Below are positions 52,975 through 64,000 of a DNA stretch of 64,000 nt, in pieces. The stretch covers positions 808,001 through 872,000 of the forward strand of contig WPIO01000123.1 of assembly GCA_009760855.2 (NCBI GenBank), given 5' to 3'. Numbering within the stretch: the stretch's first letter is position 1; the number at the start of each line of letters is the position of its first letter. The notes below the pieces were generated by a model. The model had not been told where the DNA came from and did not search any database. It worked only from the letters and a program-made list of their open reading frames with translations. This DNA comes from Cristatella mucedo (taxonomy: Eukaryota; Bryozoa; Phylactolaemata; Cristatellidae). Position numbers and translations under genes: made by a program.

Positions 52975-54366
52975 TATCTGTTTGTTTAGCTCGATCTTTC
53001 AGCAGCTTTTGATACTATCGATCACAAAGTTATTCTAGAGTGCCTCTCATCTCGCTTGGGCATCACTGGCACTGCTATGCAATTGTTTGGGTCTTATCTC
53101 AGTGGAAGACTTCAGAGTATTGCCGTGAATGGACACAGATCGTCTGAGGTACCTCTGAAATATGGGGTACCTCAGCGCTCCGTGCTAGGTCTGGTTCTTT
53201 TCACGGTTTATACTCTCCCTCTTGCTAATGTGATTGCAAAGCACAATCTAGGCTTTCACTTAAATGTGGATGACACTATGTTGTACCTTTGCTTTGATAC
53301 CTCCCAGCTTTCAAACACCTAAATTCTCTCCACTCACTAGCTGCATGTATTGATGGCTTCCACACATGAATGGCAGCAAGTTTTCTACAACTGAACGATG
53401 ATAAAACTAACTTATTAGTTATGGGCAAACCCAGAGTGATTCACGAATTGGAAAGGCTGATGCTCAAAATTGGCTCTGCCTGCAAATCTCCGCTTGAATC
53501 ATCTCGAAATCTAGGTGTGATATTCTAAAGCGACCTCTCGTTAGACGACCATATCAGCTAAACAGTCAAATCTGCTTATTTTCAGCTTCATAGCATTGCT
53601 AAAATTCAGGCTTGTTTAGATAAGGATACCACGTCTAAGCTGGTCGATGCATTCGTGACATCCCGTCTCGACTTGTGCAAGTCAATGCTTACTGGCCAAC
53701 CATTATGTGCGTTCAGGTGATTGCAGCTGGTTGCAAACTCTGCAGCTAGGCTTGTCTGTCGTGAGCCTGGCAGTTGCCAATTTACACCACTTCTTACCGA
53801 GCAGCACTGGTAACCAGTCAAGCGACGGATTGACCTCGAGGTTTTGTCTGTCACTTTTAGGTCACTTTATTCTTTGGATCTAGCCCATCTCTCAGATCTG
53901 CCCCCCCCCCACCAGGCTAAGCCTCGTACCACCCGCTTTTCGGAATCCAACAGTCTACAAATACCTCGTACAAACCTCAAATCCTTTGGAGACCGTGCAT
54001 TTAGTTCGTTAGTTCCCAAAGCCTGGAACTCACTCCTGACTTGCGTCAGAAATTCTTCTGCCTGACTTTACCACATTTAAAAAGGACTTAAAACACAGCT
54101 ATTTAGGAAAGCATTTAGTGGGTCTCTGTGATTCGTCCTTCACGTGCTTATGGGTGCTTACGCGGCGCGTGCTGCCACTAACAAAATTTGAATGCTGAAC
54201 CTGTGCATGTCACCCCTTACCATGTTATTCATTTTGTTTGTTTATCTAGCATGATTACTCACCATTCTATTGCCTTTCCCTTCGCATCAAATTTAAAGCG
54301 CTTATAGAGAGATTGAGTTCTCTGAGGGCGCTTTATGAAGTGCATTAAAATTTTTATAATTATTAA
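52975..54366 (+). mobile_element. LINE family A, RT copy with many breaks
   Basis: MGITGTAMQLFGSYLSGRLQ, KYGVPQRSVLGLVLF, then FHLNVDDTMLYLCFD, where the catalytic YADD is NVDD. Later pieces are shifted. Stem-loop and a degenerate tail at 54291-54366. Confidence 0.85.
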
Positions 54367-54639
54367 TGATACAACACGACATAGTCGACGAGCTAGCAAT
54401 CCTTGCTTAGCTCACTGTGATCCCTCGACCAGCCGCCCAACTGCTTACTGAAGACCTTAAACTACATCGGCCTAATAAATCCAATCGACAAAACCATATA
54501 CAAGATCAAGAATGACTGTCTACCTGAAGTCATTCAAGGACTACAGTAGATAGAACCAATAAATTGTAGTTACGGCCACGTCTAGCTTCTATGAGAAGAT
54601 ATTGCTGAGTTACAGATGCTCAATTGAATAAGTAAAAGA

Positions 54640-55330
54640 CAATACTTAATGACCGCCTTAAACACTTCCAGGTTAGCTCTTTACCTATTGATCCTAGTGG
54701 TAAGCTTTTTCCTTGCTTCTCTCGTTTCCATGTCAAAAAAATTGACAAGATCAGAGAGTACATTCTTAGGGTGAAGCATCTTAACTAAACTTCTGTTCCT
54801 CTGCTCCGTGCAGCACCTCATGTCTACATTTAAGGAGTGACCTTATATCTCTTCCTTCTTTGGCCCCAGCTTACATATCAGATTTACTCCCGACTGGGCT
54901 AAGCGACGCATAACGTGCTTTTCGGAATCTAAATGTTTATCTATATCTTGTATAAACCTCAAATCCTCAGGAGACCAAGCCTTTAGCTTGTATGCTCCCA
55001 AAGCCTGGAACTTACTTCCCGCTTGAATCGCTGCATTTCTTGACTTGAACACATTTAAAAAGAAACTAAAACATAACCTAATATGTATCGCTGATTTTAG
55101 TGGGTCCCTCTGATTCTTCTTGTATGTACTTATGCCTGCAGACACTGTGCACGATGCCATTAATCGTACCTGCATGCTGACCCTGTGCATGTCACCCCTA
55201 ACCATGCTATACTTGTTTTCATTAGGCATGCTACAACTAACCAGTCGATTTTGCTCCTTTGCAGAAAATTTAAAGTGCCTAGAAAAAGATTGAAATCTCT
55301 GATGGCACTATATTAGATATATTTTTTATC
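54640..55330 (+). mobile_element. LINE, linker joined to 3' end
   Basis: FSRFHVKKIDKIREYILRVK is the CR1 linker type. At about 54850 it joins C-terminal codons and 3' UTR; stem-loop with paired change (AAGTGCC, GGCACTA) at 55265-55312. Confidence 0.65.
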
Positions 55331-55830
55331 ACGTTTATTATAAAGAATTTGATGCGAAAAATACACTTACACAAGTTTTGTTTTCAATCACTCACTTTTA
55401 GCTGCCTTCATTCTCCAAAGCGAACCTATCTCTTTAAAATACTCATTTACCAGGCTACCGTCGTACAGACCGGTTGTGTGACTTACAATGAAGGCTGTGA
55501 CTATTTTTCTTGCGTCAACCTGAGGAAAATTTATTATTTTTAGCAGACTACTCTTGCCTTGCGACTACAAGTGCTACCAGATCTCCTTGTGTGTGATAGA
55601 ATTTAATTGAAAATGGTCGTCAAAGTTTTTGAAAGTATCATATACGTGAACCGGTACAGCTATGACTGGTTTTAAGCATATTTGCTTCTTCATCGACTGC
55701 AACTCGTTAGAATGTATGCATTTACGGCCACTTAAACTCGTTGACCAATAGTGCTAGGGCCTTCCCACATGGGAGCAGTGGTTTGGGATTCTACGGCCTA
55801 GCCTAGAAACGGTCATAAGCAATACTAACA

Positions 55831-56790
55831 AAAAAAAAACTAACTTACTAGTTATGGGCAAACCCAGTGTGATTCAGAGATTAGAAAGGCTCTCTCAAAA
55901 TTGGCTCTGACAGCATATCTCCTGTTGAATAAGCTCGAAATCTAGGTATCATATTCCAAAGCGACCTCTCGTTAGACGACCAAATCAGCTCCACAGTCAA
56001 ATCTGCCTATTTTCAGCTTCATAATATTGCTAAAATTCAGTCTTGTTTAGATAAGGATACCACGTCTAAGTTGGTCCATGCATTCGTGACATCTCGTCTC
56101 GACTTCTGCAACTCACTGCTTACTGGCCTACCAGCATGTGCAATCAGGCGATTGCAGCTGGTGCAAAACTCTGCAGCTAGGCTGGTCTGTCGTGAGCGTC
56201 ACAGTTGCCACATTACTCCACTTCTCGCCGACCTGCACTGGCTACCAGCCAAGCAACGAATTGACTTCAAGGTTTTGTCGCTCACTTTAAGGTCCCTTAA
56301 TTCTATGGCTCCAGCCTATGTCTCTGACATACTCCCCCATTAGGCCAAGCATCGTACCACCCGCTTCTCGGAATCCAACAGTCTAGAAATACCCCGTACA
56401 AACCTCAAATCCTTTGGAGACCGTTCATTTAGTTCGTATGCTCCCAAAGCCTGGAACTCCCTCCCGACCTGCGTCCGAAGATCCCATGACCTGACCACAT
56501 TTAAAAGGAACCTAAAAACACACTTATTTAGGACAGCATTTAGTGGGTCGCTGTGATTCATCCCTCACGTGCTTATGCATGCTGACACTGTGCATGCTGC
56601 CACTAACCACATTTGCCTGCTGACCTGGTGCATGTCACCCCTAACCATGTTATTCATTTAGTTTGTTTTTCAAGCATGATTTTACTTACCATTCAATTGC
56701 ATTTCTCTTTGCAGCAAATGTAAAGCGCCTAGAACGAGACTAAGTCCTCTGAGGGCGCTTTATAAAGTACATTATTATTATTATTATAAG
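55831..56790 (+). mobile_element. LINE family A, 3' part
   Basis: Starts in the codons TNLLVMGKPSVIQ behind a short A run. A 90-codon frame (56071-56343) is open: MVHAFVTSRLDFCNSLLTGL and on. Stem-loop and (ATT)n tail at 56713-56790. Confidence 0.88.
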
Positions 56791-57469
56791 CATAGCTAAA
56801 AACAGCTTTTTAACGGATTATTCACGTACGGTTCAAAATTACGCTTTCACGTGAGCTCCCACTGAAAATAATCGCTTGAATTTTACTAACGAGCGTTTAC
56901 TAACGAACATTTTATGGTATAAGAAGTTAAAAGATGCAGCTCTCCCCTATGCAAAATAATTCTCAAAAGCATTGCAGAGTCGTCATACCAGAACCAAATA
57001 CGAATTGTAGTCTATAGGGTTTGTTGTGAATTATAGGCTAAAACCAGGCTAGACTCCCTTCACAGTATCATCATCGCTACTTATCATCATTGCTCTTTTA
57101 ACGTCCAAATGTAGGCTCTGTCGCGGTTGCTATTGCCAGGGTCCTTGCATCGCGATTTCCAACGAAAGACTCAGGTGCAGCCACTGTGGCTGCCGGATAC
57201 CGAGCTCTTCTTGTTTTTCAAGCATTGTCTTGAGCCGACAGGCAAATAAATCCTAAAGAGTTGCTGTGAATCACTACAAACATCGTGGTCGTCTTGACAG
57301 CTATAATCCCTGTGACCCGTACTTAGGGATGTCTCTAGATTTCTCACAAATTGTACTTTAAACTCTAATAATAAGCGGCATCACTACAGAAGACAAATTC
57401 AACTTGTTTCTTAGGCAGAGACTTATCTAAAAATGACTTGCTACCTAGTCCTAACCATTGCCACTCCAA
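56791..57469. other. No recognised feature
   Basis: Non-coding stretch between LINE copies. Confidence 0.35.
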
Positions 57470-57850
57470 CAGAATTTTCTTTCATTCATACAAATAGATC
57501 AGACTAAACTGGTGGAGACTTAATTGCACCACAATCTTCCCTCAACATGAAACCATTTAATGCGTCCTCAAGCAGAATTTTAAATCTCACGTTTTAAATT
57601 CGTCCATCAGCAAGCTGCCAAACTTGGCAGTAAATTATCACCCTCAATTACTAAGTCATCCTTTATCTCAGATTTCTCTGATCGCGTTTCAATTTTGATC
57701 GCAAAAAATTAACCTTGCTGTCATTGATTCAAACATTTATTTTGAAAACCTCTACGACCCTTCAACTGCCAAATTACGTTCACTGGTCTTTCATTTTCTT
57801 TGGTTACTCATGGTCATGACCTTCTTACAACAAGAGTAATATATTCAGTC
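57470..57850 (+). mobile_element. Decayed LINE endonuclease/linker
   Basis: SKLPNLAVNYHPQLLSHPL and SDRVSILIAKN resemble the 'xxNYHP...SDHxxV' end of the CR1 endonuclease. Weak. Confidence 0.35.
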
Positions 57851-58840
57851 ATATGTAATGTAATTTAATGTAATGTATCTCCGTCAGTAACTCCACAAAG
57901 TCATAAAGACCATGTGGGTGTTAAGCAGGAGAGTTTTGTATAGTACACTCACAGCCTAAGCGGCTTTCGGTACGCATTCGGTAGCCAACAGACTTCGTCT
58001 CACGCAACAAAGAGAAAGTGGGAAGCATAGCAGAGTTAGGAGAGGAGTTGAGGTAGTGAAGCATAGAAGTAGCAGTTCAGGACCGCTGAAAAAGATGTGT
58101 CATAGTCGGCAGTTGGAGAGTAGATGTCGTTGCGTAAGAATTGTGGAAGCCTGGTCCACAGTCTAGGACCTGCAGAGCTATACCTTTTGTCGCCAACTGT
58201 CTTTAAGCGGAGGAATGGGACAGCTAATTTATTGTCCACACAGGACCTGAGGGCCCGAACAGGCTGAAGCTGATGCAGCAGTTCTCGCAATAGTTATCTA
58301 TCATCTTCCCGTGTACCCCCAATCTCGTTTAGCTGACCACTATTGGACATCATTTAGTGTACGTATTTTGACCTACTCGGGATCAGAAATCGTATGTGAA
58401 TCAAGTAACCTTATGTACGTGCACATATTTTTTTCAGCTTGAAGATATTTTGTTATTCCCTGCTGCTCAATCCCACTTCCATCCTCCTATCATTTGCAGG
58501 ACGTGGAAAACGACACCGGGTGACATTCTCGATGAGATTACATATCTAACCAATATCTTCACTGTGTGACCTCGCCCACATGTTCTTCTGTTAATCTCTT
58601 CTCTTAAACTAGCTTGGTCTGCTAACTGTAAACTTGAGAAAGCAATCCAAAGGTCAGGATTGACAGTTCTTTTTACAGTCCAACTTGGGACAGCAGTAAA
58701 TTATAGCTTAAACAATTATTGTGGAAATCCAAATGAACACTAGAAATAAGGCAGTTGTCAAACGTCAAGTGTTGCCTCGATCTTATCCAGGTAAGATCCT
58801 TACCTGGAGATCCTTTTTTTGATCTAGGTAATTGCTTTTC
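57851..58840 (-). mobile_element. Family B 3' end with inverted 5' piece, second copy
   Basis: The minus strand carries the (TTACA)n tail, 3' UTR and C-terminal codons (HQLQPVRALRSCVDNKLAVP) at 58290-57851. The part from about 58300 to 58840 reads as endonuclease end and linker only on the plus strand (ADHYWTSFSVRILTYSGSEI, KLEKAIQRSGLTV). Both the inversion point and the outer limit (AGAAAAGCAATTACCTAGAT) coincide with those at 5131-6115. Confidence 0.78.
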
Positions 58841-58869
58841 TGGCTTTGTAAAAAAACATACAAGGTCTA

Positions 58870-59595
58870 CACCTGCATCCCAAAGGTAGCAGCATTCCAT
58901 ATCAATGCTTATTCATTAATACCAACATGCAGGACTTACGTCCTTCAATTCAGCACTAGCTCAATGTCTATATTTAAGCAAGCGACGACTGACCTCAATC
59001 TGAAAATCAACTACCAATTACAGATGACTAAGAGTTCTAAAAATTATTTTCCCACCGTCCTTCTTCCGAGAAGCACTGGTCTGCTAATTTCACGCATTGC
59101 CAAAATAATAAATACCTCCTTATCTTCAGTAAATGTCTTTCCCTCCTTCAAAAAGGCTTTTTGTTGGTTTAAGTTTTTTTGGGTTTAGGAAAGCAGCACT
59201 AGGAGAAGAAAACTGGAGCAGCTTCCACCTAGTATCACTCCTAGGGTGCGGCAGACGCGATTAAATTTTGTAGGGGAACTTCAAACCTGGCAAGTAAGTT
59301 ATACTCTGGTTTTACAGCTAATTAATCCAGCTATGCTACTTCTGAATTTGAAGATCTCAGAAATGTAGACTTACGTGAAGTCGTGCTATTTAACTGACAG
59401 TTCGGATGCTGCCACTAACCATACTTGCATGCTCACCCTGTGCATATCACCCACAACCATGTAATGCTTGCCGTTAAGCATGCTACCACTAACCATTCAA
59501 CCGTGTTTATTTTGCAGCAGAGTTAAAGTCCCTAGAAATTACTGAGTTATCTGAGAGCGCTATATCGAATGTATCATTGATATTATTATTACGTC
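58870..59595 (+). mobile_element. LINE, degraded RT start and 3' end
   Basis: ISRIAKIINTSLSSVNVFPS, FKKAF matches the CR1 RT opening. At about 59390 it joins a 3' UTR (CCACTAACCATACTTGCATG), a degenerate stem-loop and a tail at 59518-59595. Confidence 0.6.
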
Positions 59596-59934
59596 TCTTG
59601 GTGTGTTTTGCTCTATATTGCGGATGCGTTTGATGCTATTCAAACGAACTATATTTAGGAACAAGTCCATCCAGAGTACCCATCATCTCGCCTGGACATA
59701 ATTGCCCAGCACTATAATGCTGCAGGTTATACCTAACATAGAAGGTCTAAAGTCATCAAAGGATTCAAAAAAGTACAATCTACATTATAGCATTGTGTTT
59801 ATTAATCATTCTTCCACAGTTTACACTCTCTCTGCTGCCGAGAATGAAAACCACATTTTGGTTACGAGTTATCATTTGAGCTTACTTCGGCAGCTTCAAA
59901 TGTGAAGTGCCAATATAGATACAAATGTAGAATA
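59596..59934. other. No certain feature
   Basis: A few codons like the DxAFDxI region appear near 59620-59700, too decayed to call. Confidence 0.3.
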
Positions 59935-60000
59935 GGAATATTAACACATTTGAGAAAGTTCCCACAGAGAACTCAATCTCTTTTTACGCACTTTACATGG
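59935..60000 (-). mobile_element. LINE family A, 3' tail, diverged
   Basis: CAGAGAACTCAATCTCTTTT inside an inverted stem-loop-like sequence. Confidence 0.5.
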
Positions 60001-60190
60001 TTTCAGTGTGGTCGCAATGCAAACCTATAGTTAACAGTACAATTACTTACTTGATTCACTATCCTCGTGATTTAGGTATGCCTCTCATATTCGCTCAGTC
60101 TCGTGAGATTCAGCTTATATTTTTAGGCCTGCCTTCCACAAGCCGCTTAAACTGTAAGTGTACTTTGGAAAACTCTCTCGGGTGACATAA
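60001..60190 (+). mobile_element. LINE family B, 3' end, diverged
   Basis: CCACAAGCCGCTTAAACTGT, AAGTGTACTTTGGAAAACTC and TCTCGGGTGACA parallel the family B 3' UTR (AAGCCGCTTAGGCTGTGAGT). Confidence 0.5.
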
Positions 60191-61289
60191 AGTTATTTGC
60201 ATTAGTTGAGCTGTAAACTGAGATAGGTTGAATAATATTGCATTAATTTAGCGGACACTGACTCATAACTGACTCTTCTGGCCTGATTCATCCTGGACCA
60301 CACGGTCTTACTCAGCGATGATACACCTGGCATCACAGGTAAGATAATGACACTGCTTTGTAGGTGGAATACTGACCTGGGCTGGTTCATCGGATACTCC
60401 CCTCAGCTCGCTCAGCTAATACCGCCACTTCGTTTTAGATACGATCTGCTAGGTCGTCAGCTTCCACATCTCGAAGAGCAGGAACCAATTCAAAAATGTC
60501 TTTCTGCCTCTTCTTCATTAAGACATCCAGTAGTGAAGAAGCTGCTTCCATGGATGTGTGCTGTACCTAATAAAGCAGGCAGGCTCAGAGTGAGAAAAAA
60601 GTAACGCAGAGACGGTTTTACAAGAGCAGAATCAAACCAACAAACAAGCTGCGTCTTAGAATACATCAAACTTTCACGATGACATAGATGTGCTGATGCT
60701 GAATTATCTTACGGAAGCATTCTAAGCTTAACTAAGGACTAACGGTCGGATAAGTAATTAGATTACTTGTAATAGTAGCTCCTACACACTTGTAGAAAAA
60801 CTGCACTAGGCTTATTTTAGCGGCACTTTCCAGCTGATTTGTTAGGCTCGGAGAAATTTCTCTCGAAGGAACTCGTCAAGACGTCACGTGCTGAAGAGCT
60901 GGCATAAATTCAGGAATGTCACTTGGCTATAGACTTATCTGACCTCATTTAACGAGAACTTTCGGAACGTCCCTGAACCCCTACCACGTACTTTTCTAAC
61001 TTATCTGCTCACAGCTGTGCTCTGTCAGCTCTCTGAAGTCTATTAAAGTCGACAAACTTACCAGAGCGTCCCTGAACGCACCCTTGCTCCATAAATGCCA
61101 AGGCAAATTAAAGCTTCGCAGAGTGGCAGAAAAAAATTAACAGGAAATTTATGAGTGCTGTCTTTTCATGATCATTGAGTGGTTTTAGATTGTTTGCTCA
61201 AGCATGATACCTCAGGTTCTGCCGCTTCTATGCCACTGGTTCTCTAGCAGCCAGACGTACAGTTCTTAAATAGAGATGACTTCTCGTTG
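60191..61289. other. No recognised feature
   Basis: Short ORFs only. ACTGACTCATAA near 60260 also occurs near 28268, so a low-copy repeat is possible. Confidence 0.3.
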
Positions 61290-62110
61290 AGCGTTGTACA
61301 AATTTCTTATAATTATTTTTTATCCCAGTAACTTCGAAGCTTTTAGATCTTTGCTAATAGATCGGGAAAGGAAGAAGAAGAAAACATATTTAAAAGTTAT
61401 TGACAATACTCTTCACAAATTGACAAAGACACATCTGATTTCAGTAAATCATCACCGGGTAGGGAATCAGCTACCTTTAAATTGCGTATAACCAATGTAC
61501 TAGTTATACGCAAACCAAGTAATTGGTATGCTTTAGGGTCAAATCGGCTATGCCAGCATATCTCCTGTTGCATCTGCAGGAACTCTATGTATCCCGTACC
61601 AAAGAGATCTTTCACTAGACAACCGCATCAGCTTTCCAGTTAAGTCTGGCTACTTTCAGCGAAATAAAATTGCTAAATGTATGGCCTGCTTAGGCTGGGA
61701 TGCTATATATGAATTAGTGCCTGCATTTTTTGCATCTGGTTTCGGCTTCAGTAGCTCGCTGCCTGCTGATCTAATAGCCAATGCAATTGGGTGCTTAGAG
61801 TTTTGTAAAACTCTGCAGCCAGGCTTGCCTGTCATGAGCAGTGCGATTGCCGCTTTATACTACTTCTCGGCGATCTGAACTCGCTTCCAATCAAGCGGTT
61901 CATCGACCAAGATTTTGTCATTCAATTTTAGGTTTCTTTATTCTTTCTCTCCAGCCAACCAATCAGAACAACTCATCAACTATGCTAAGCATCGTACCAC
62001 CAACTTCTACGGCACCAGCGTCTTTTAACTATAGGTTTTCAAAAAATCTAATTCTTTGGTGACGGTGCCTTTAATTGGTAAGCTCTGCAAGCCTGAACTC
62101 GCTCCCGACT
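61290..62110 (+). mobile_element. LINE family A, strongly decayed
   Basis: CTATGCCAGCATATCTCCTG, AGACAACCGCATCAGCTTTC and TTGTAAAACTCTGCAGCCAG follow the family A order but with many changes. Confidence 0.65.
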
Positions 62111-62394
62111 TACGTTAGGACATTCCCTGGCTTGATGGTAATTAGTTTTTATTCTAAACTTGTCGGCGAGGAAAGACTGGAGTGAGGTCTGGCCAGGCTG
62201 CAGAGCTTGTCTTCGGGCACATGGGTGCTTCTTCCGCATTTCGACATGAAAACCGCCAGTTGCTTTGTGCAAACTCCGTGTTCTGCTCCGTGAACTGATG
62301 TAGAAACTGCTCTGCCAACCACCGTATTTAACGTGAGAGGCATAACTAAACATGAGGGCTTAAAGGTTTTGTAAAAATAATAATTATAATGCAC
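62111..62394. other. No recognised feature
   Basis: Short spacer between two LINE copies; nothing supported. Confidence 0.3.
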
Positions 62395-63758
62395 TTAAAA
62401 CTTGTAGGTCCCTTCATTCTTTGGCTCCAGCCTATCTCTCTGATCTACTTCCCACCAGGCCAAGAACCGTAACACCCGCTTTTCGGAATCCAAAAGTCGA
62501 CAAATACCTCAAACAAACCTTAAATCCTTTGGAGTCCGTGCATTTAGTTGATATGCTCCCAAAGCATGGAACTGCCTGCCGACCTGCATCAGAATATCCC
62601 TTGACCTGACCACATTTAAAAGGAACTTGCCAAACACAATCTAGGCTTTCACTTCTATGCAGATGACACTCAGTTGTACCTTTGCTTCGATTCCTCCCAG
62701 CCTTCGAGCACCTAAAATTCTCTAAACTCACTTGCTGCATGCATTGATGACATCCGCACATGGATGGCAGCAAATTTTCTAAAACTTAAAGATGATAAAA
62801 CTAACTTACTAGTTATGGGCAAACCCAGTGTGATCCAGAGGTTGGAAAGGCTGACTCTCAAAATTGGCTCTGCCAGCATATCTCCTGTCGAATCAGCTCG
62901 GAATCTAGGTGTCATATTCCAAAGCGACCTCTCGTTAGACGACCACATCAGCTCCACAGTCAAATCTGCCTATTTTCAGCTTCATAACATTGCTAAAATT
63001 CGGGCTTGTGTAGATAAAGATAATACTTCCAAGTTATTTCATGCATTCGTGACATCCCGTCTCGACTTCTGCAACTCACTTCTTACTGGCCTACCAGCAT
63101 GTGCGATCAGGCGATTGCAGCTTGTGCAAAACTCTGCAGCTAGGCTTGTCTGTCGTGAGCGTCGCAGGTGCCACATTACTCCACTTCTCGCCGACCTGCA
63201 CTGGCTACCAGTCAAGCAACGGATTGACTTCAAGGTTTTGTCGCTCACTTTTAGGTCCCTTCATTCTATGGCTCCAGCCTATCTGTCAGATATGCTACCC
63301 CATCAGGCCAAGCATGGTACCACACGCTTCTCGGAATCCAACCGTCTAGAAATACCTCATACAAACCCTAAATCCTTTGGAGACCGTGCATTTAGTTCAT
63401 ATGCTCCCAAAGCCTGGAACTCCCTCCCGACCTGCGTCAAAACATCCCCTGACCTGACCACATTTAAAAGGAACCTAAAAACACACCTATTTAGGACAGC
63501 ATTTAGTGGGTCCCTGTGATTCGTCTTTGATGTGCTTATGCGTGCTGACACTGTGCATGCTGCCACTAACCACATTTGCATGCTGACCCTGTGCATGTCA
63601 CCCCTAACAATATTATTCATCTCGTTTGTTTTTCAATCATGATTTTACTTACCATTCAATTGCATATCACTTTACAGCAACTGTAAAGCGCCTAGAGAGA
63701 GATTGAGTTCTCTGAGGGCGCTTTATCAAGTGAATTATTATTATTATTATTATTATTA
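62395..63758 (+). mobile_element. LINE family A, rearranged RT copy
   Basis: A C-terminal piece (62395-62630) joins at about 62631 to an RT piece starting at AKHNLGFHFYADDTQLYL-like sequence, so an earlier part of the element follows a later part. A 251-codon frame (62764-63519) is open from MAANFLKLKDDKTNLLVMG to THLFRTAFSGSL. Stem-loop and (ATT)n tail at 63676-63758. Confidence 0.88.
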
Positions 63759-64000
63759 ACTTGAAAACACACCTATTTTGGACAGCATTTAGTGGGTCCT
63801 TGTTAATTGTCCTTCATGTGCTTATGCATGCTGACACTGTTCATGCTGCCACTAACCACATTAGCATGCTGACCCTGTGCATGTCACCCCTAACCATGCT
63901 ATTCATGTTATTTGTCAAGCATGATATCACTCACCATTCAATTGCGTTTCCCTTTGCAGCAAAAACAAAGCGCCTAGAAAGAGATTGAGTTCTGTGGGTG
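63759..64000 (+). mobile_element. LINE family A, 3' end, cut by the window
   Basis: Begins directly after the previous tail with CTTGAAAACACACCTATTTT and runs into the stem-loop at the window end. Confidence 0.85.

Overview
The window is invertebrate metazoan nuclear DNA; the species cannot be told. Evidence: degraded TRIM-like and C2H2 zinc-finger genes, many copies of CR1/L2-type non-LTR retrotransposons (LINEs), tRNA-derived SINEs, a broken Ty3/gypsy element and several satellites. I see no rRNA or free-standing tRNA gene.

The most interesting part is 1-14.6 kb, which is visibly richer in A+T than the rest. It is the right part of an endogenous virus of the Polinton/adintovirus/Polinton-like group. 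Leftward genes at the edge are an adenain-like protease (partial) and a zinc-ribbon protein with basic repeats. From a shared 20-bp intergenic region the other genes run rightward: packaging ATPase (split), a coiled-coil-rich protein, two penton/minor-capsid-like jelly-roll proteins, a Lys/Glu-rich coiled-coil protein, the double jelly-roll major capsid protein (MCP, intact), a small beta-rich protein, a YqaJ-like nuclease, an HNH-AP2 homing endonuclease and a fibre with phage-tail-like repeats. A leftward zinc-knuckle protein closes the block. At least eight start codons follow a TATATAGAAA-like motif directly, often overlapping the upstream stop codon. Most genes carry stops or frameshifts, but the MCP and one penton-like gene are open. 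No integrase or DNA polymerase is visible here; they may lie left of the window.

The ATPase gene is split by a nested block (758-6115): LINE family B (+), containing LINE A1 (-), containing LINE A2 (+). This gives a relative order of events. A second viral relic lies at 40.1-42.9 kb on the minus strand: a divergent MCP N-terminus and a protein-primed DNA polymerase B exonuclease fragment.

The rest is host DNA dominated by two LINE families. Family A ends in a stem-loop with an (ATT)n tail. Family B ends in (TTACA)n. Between them are a TRIM-like pseudogene in two pieces (14.7-15.8 and 18.0-19.1 kb), an open seven-finger C2H2 ORF (35.9-36.5 kb), a decayed C2H2 gene (26.2-26.7 kb), a gypsy copy cut off at its protease (45.4-48.9 kb), SINEs and tandem repeats. 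Two copies of family B share the same internal inversion, and one SINE family carries a tail like the family A stem-loop.
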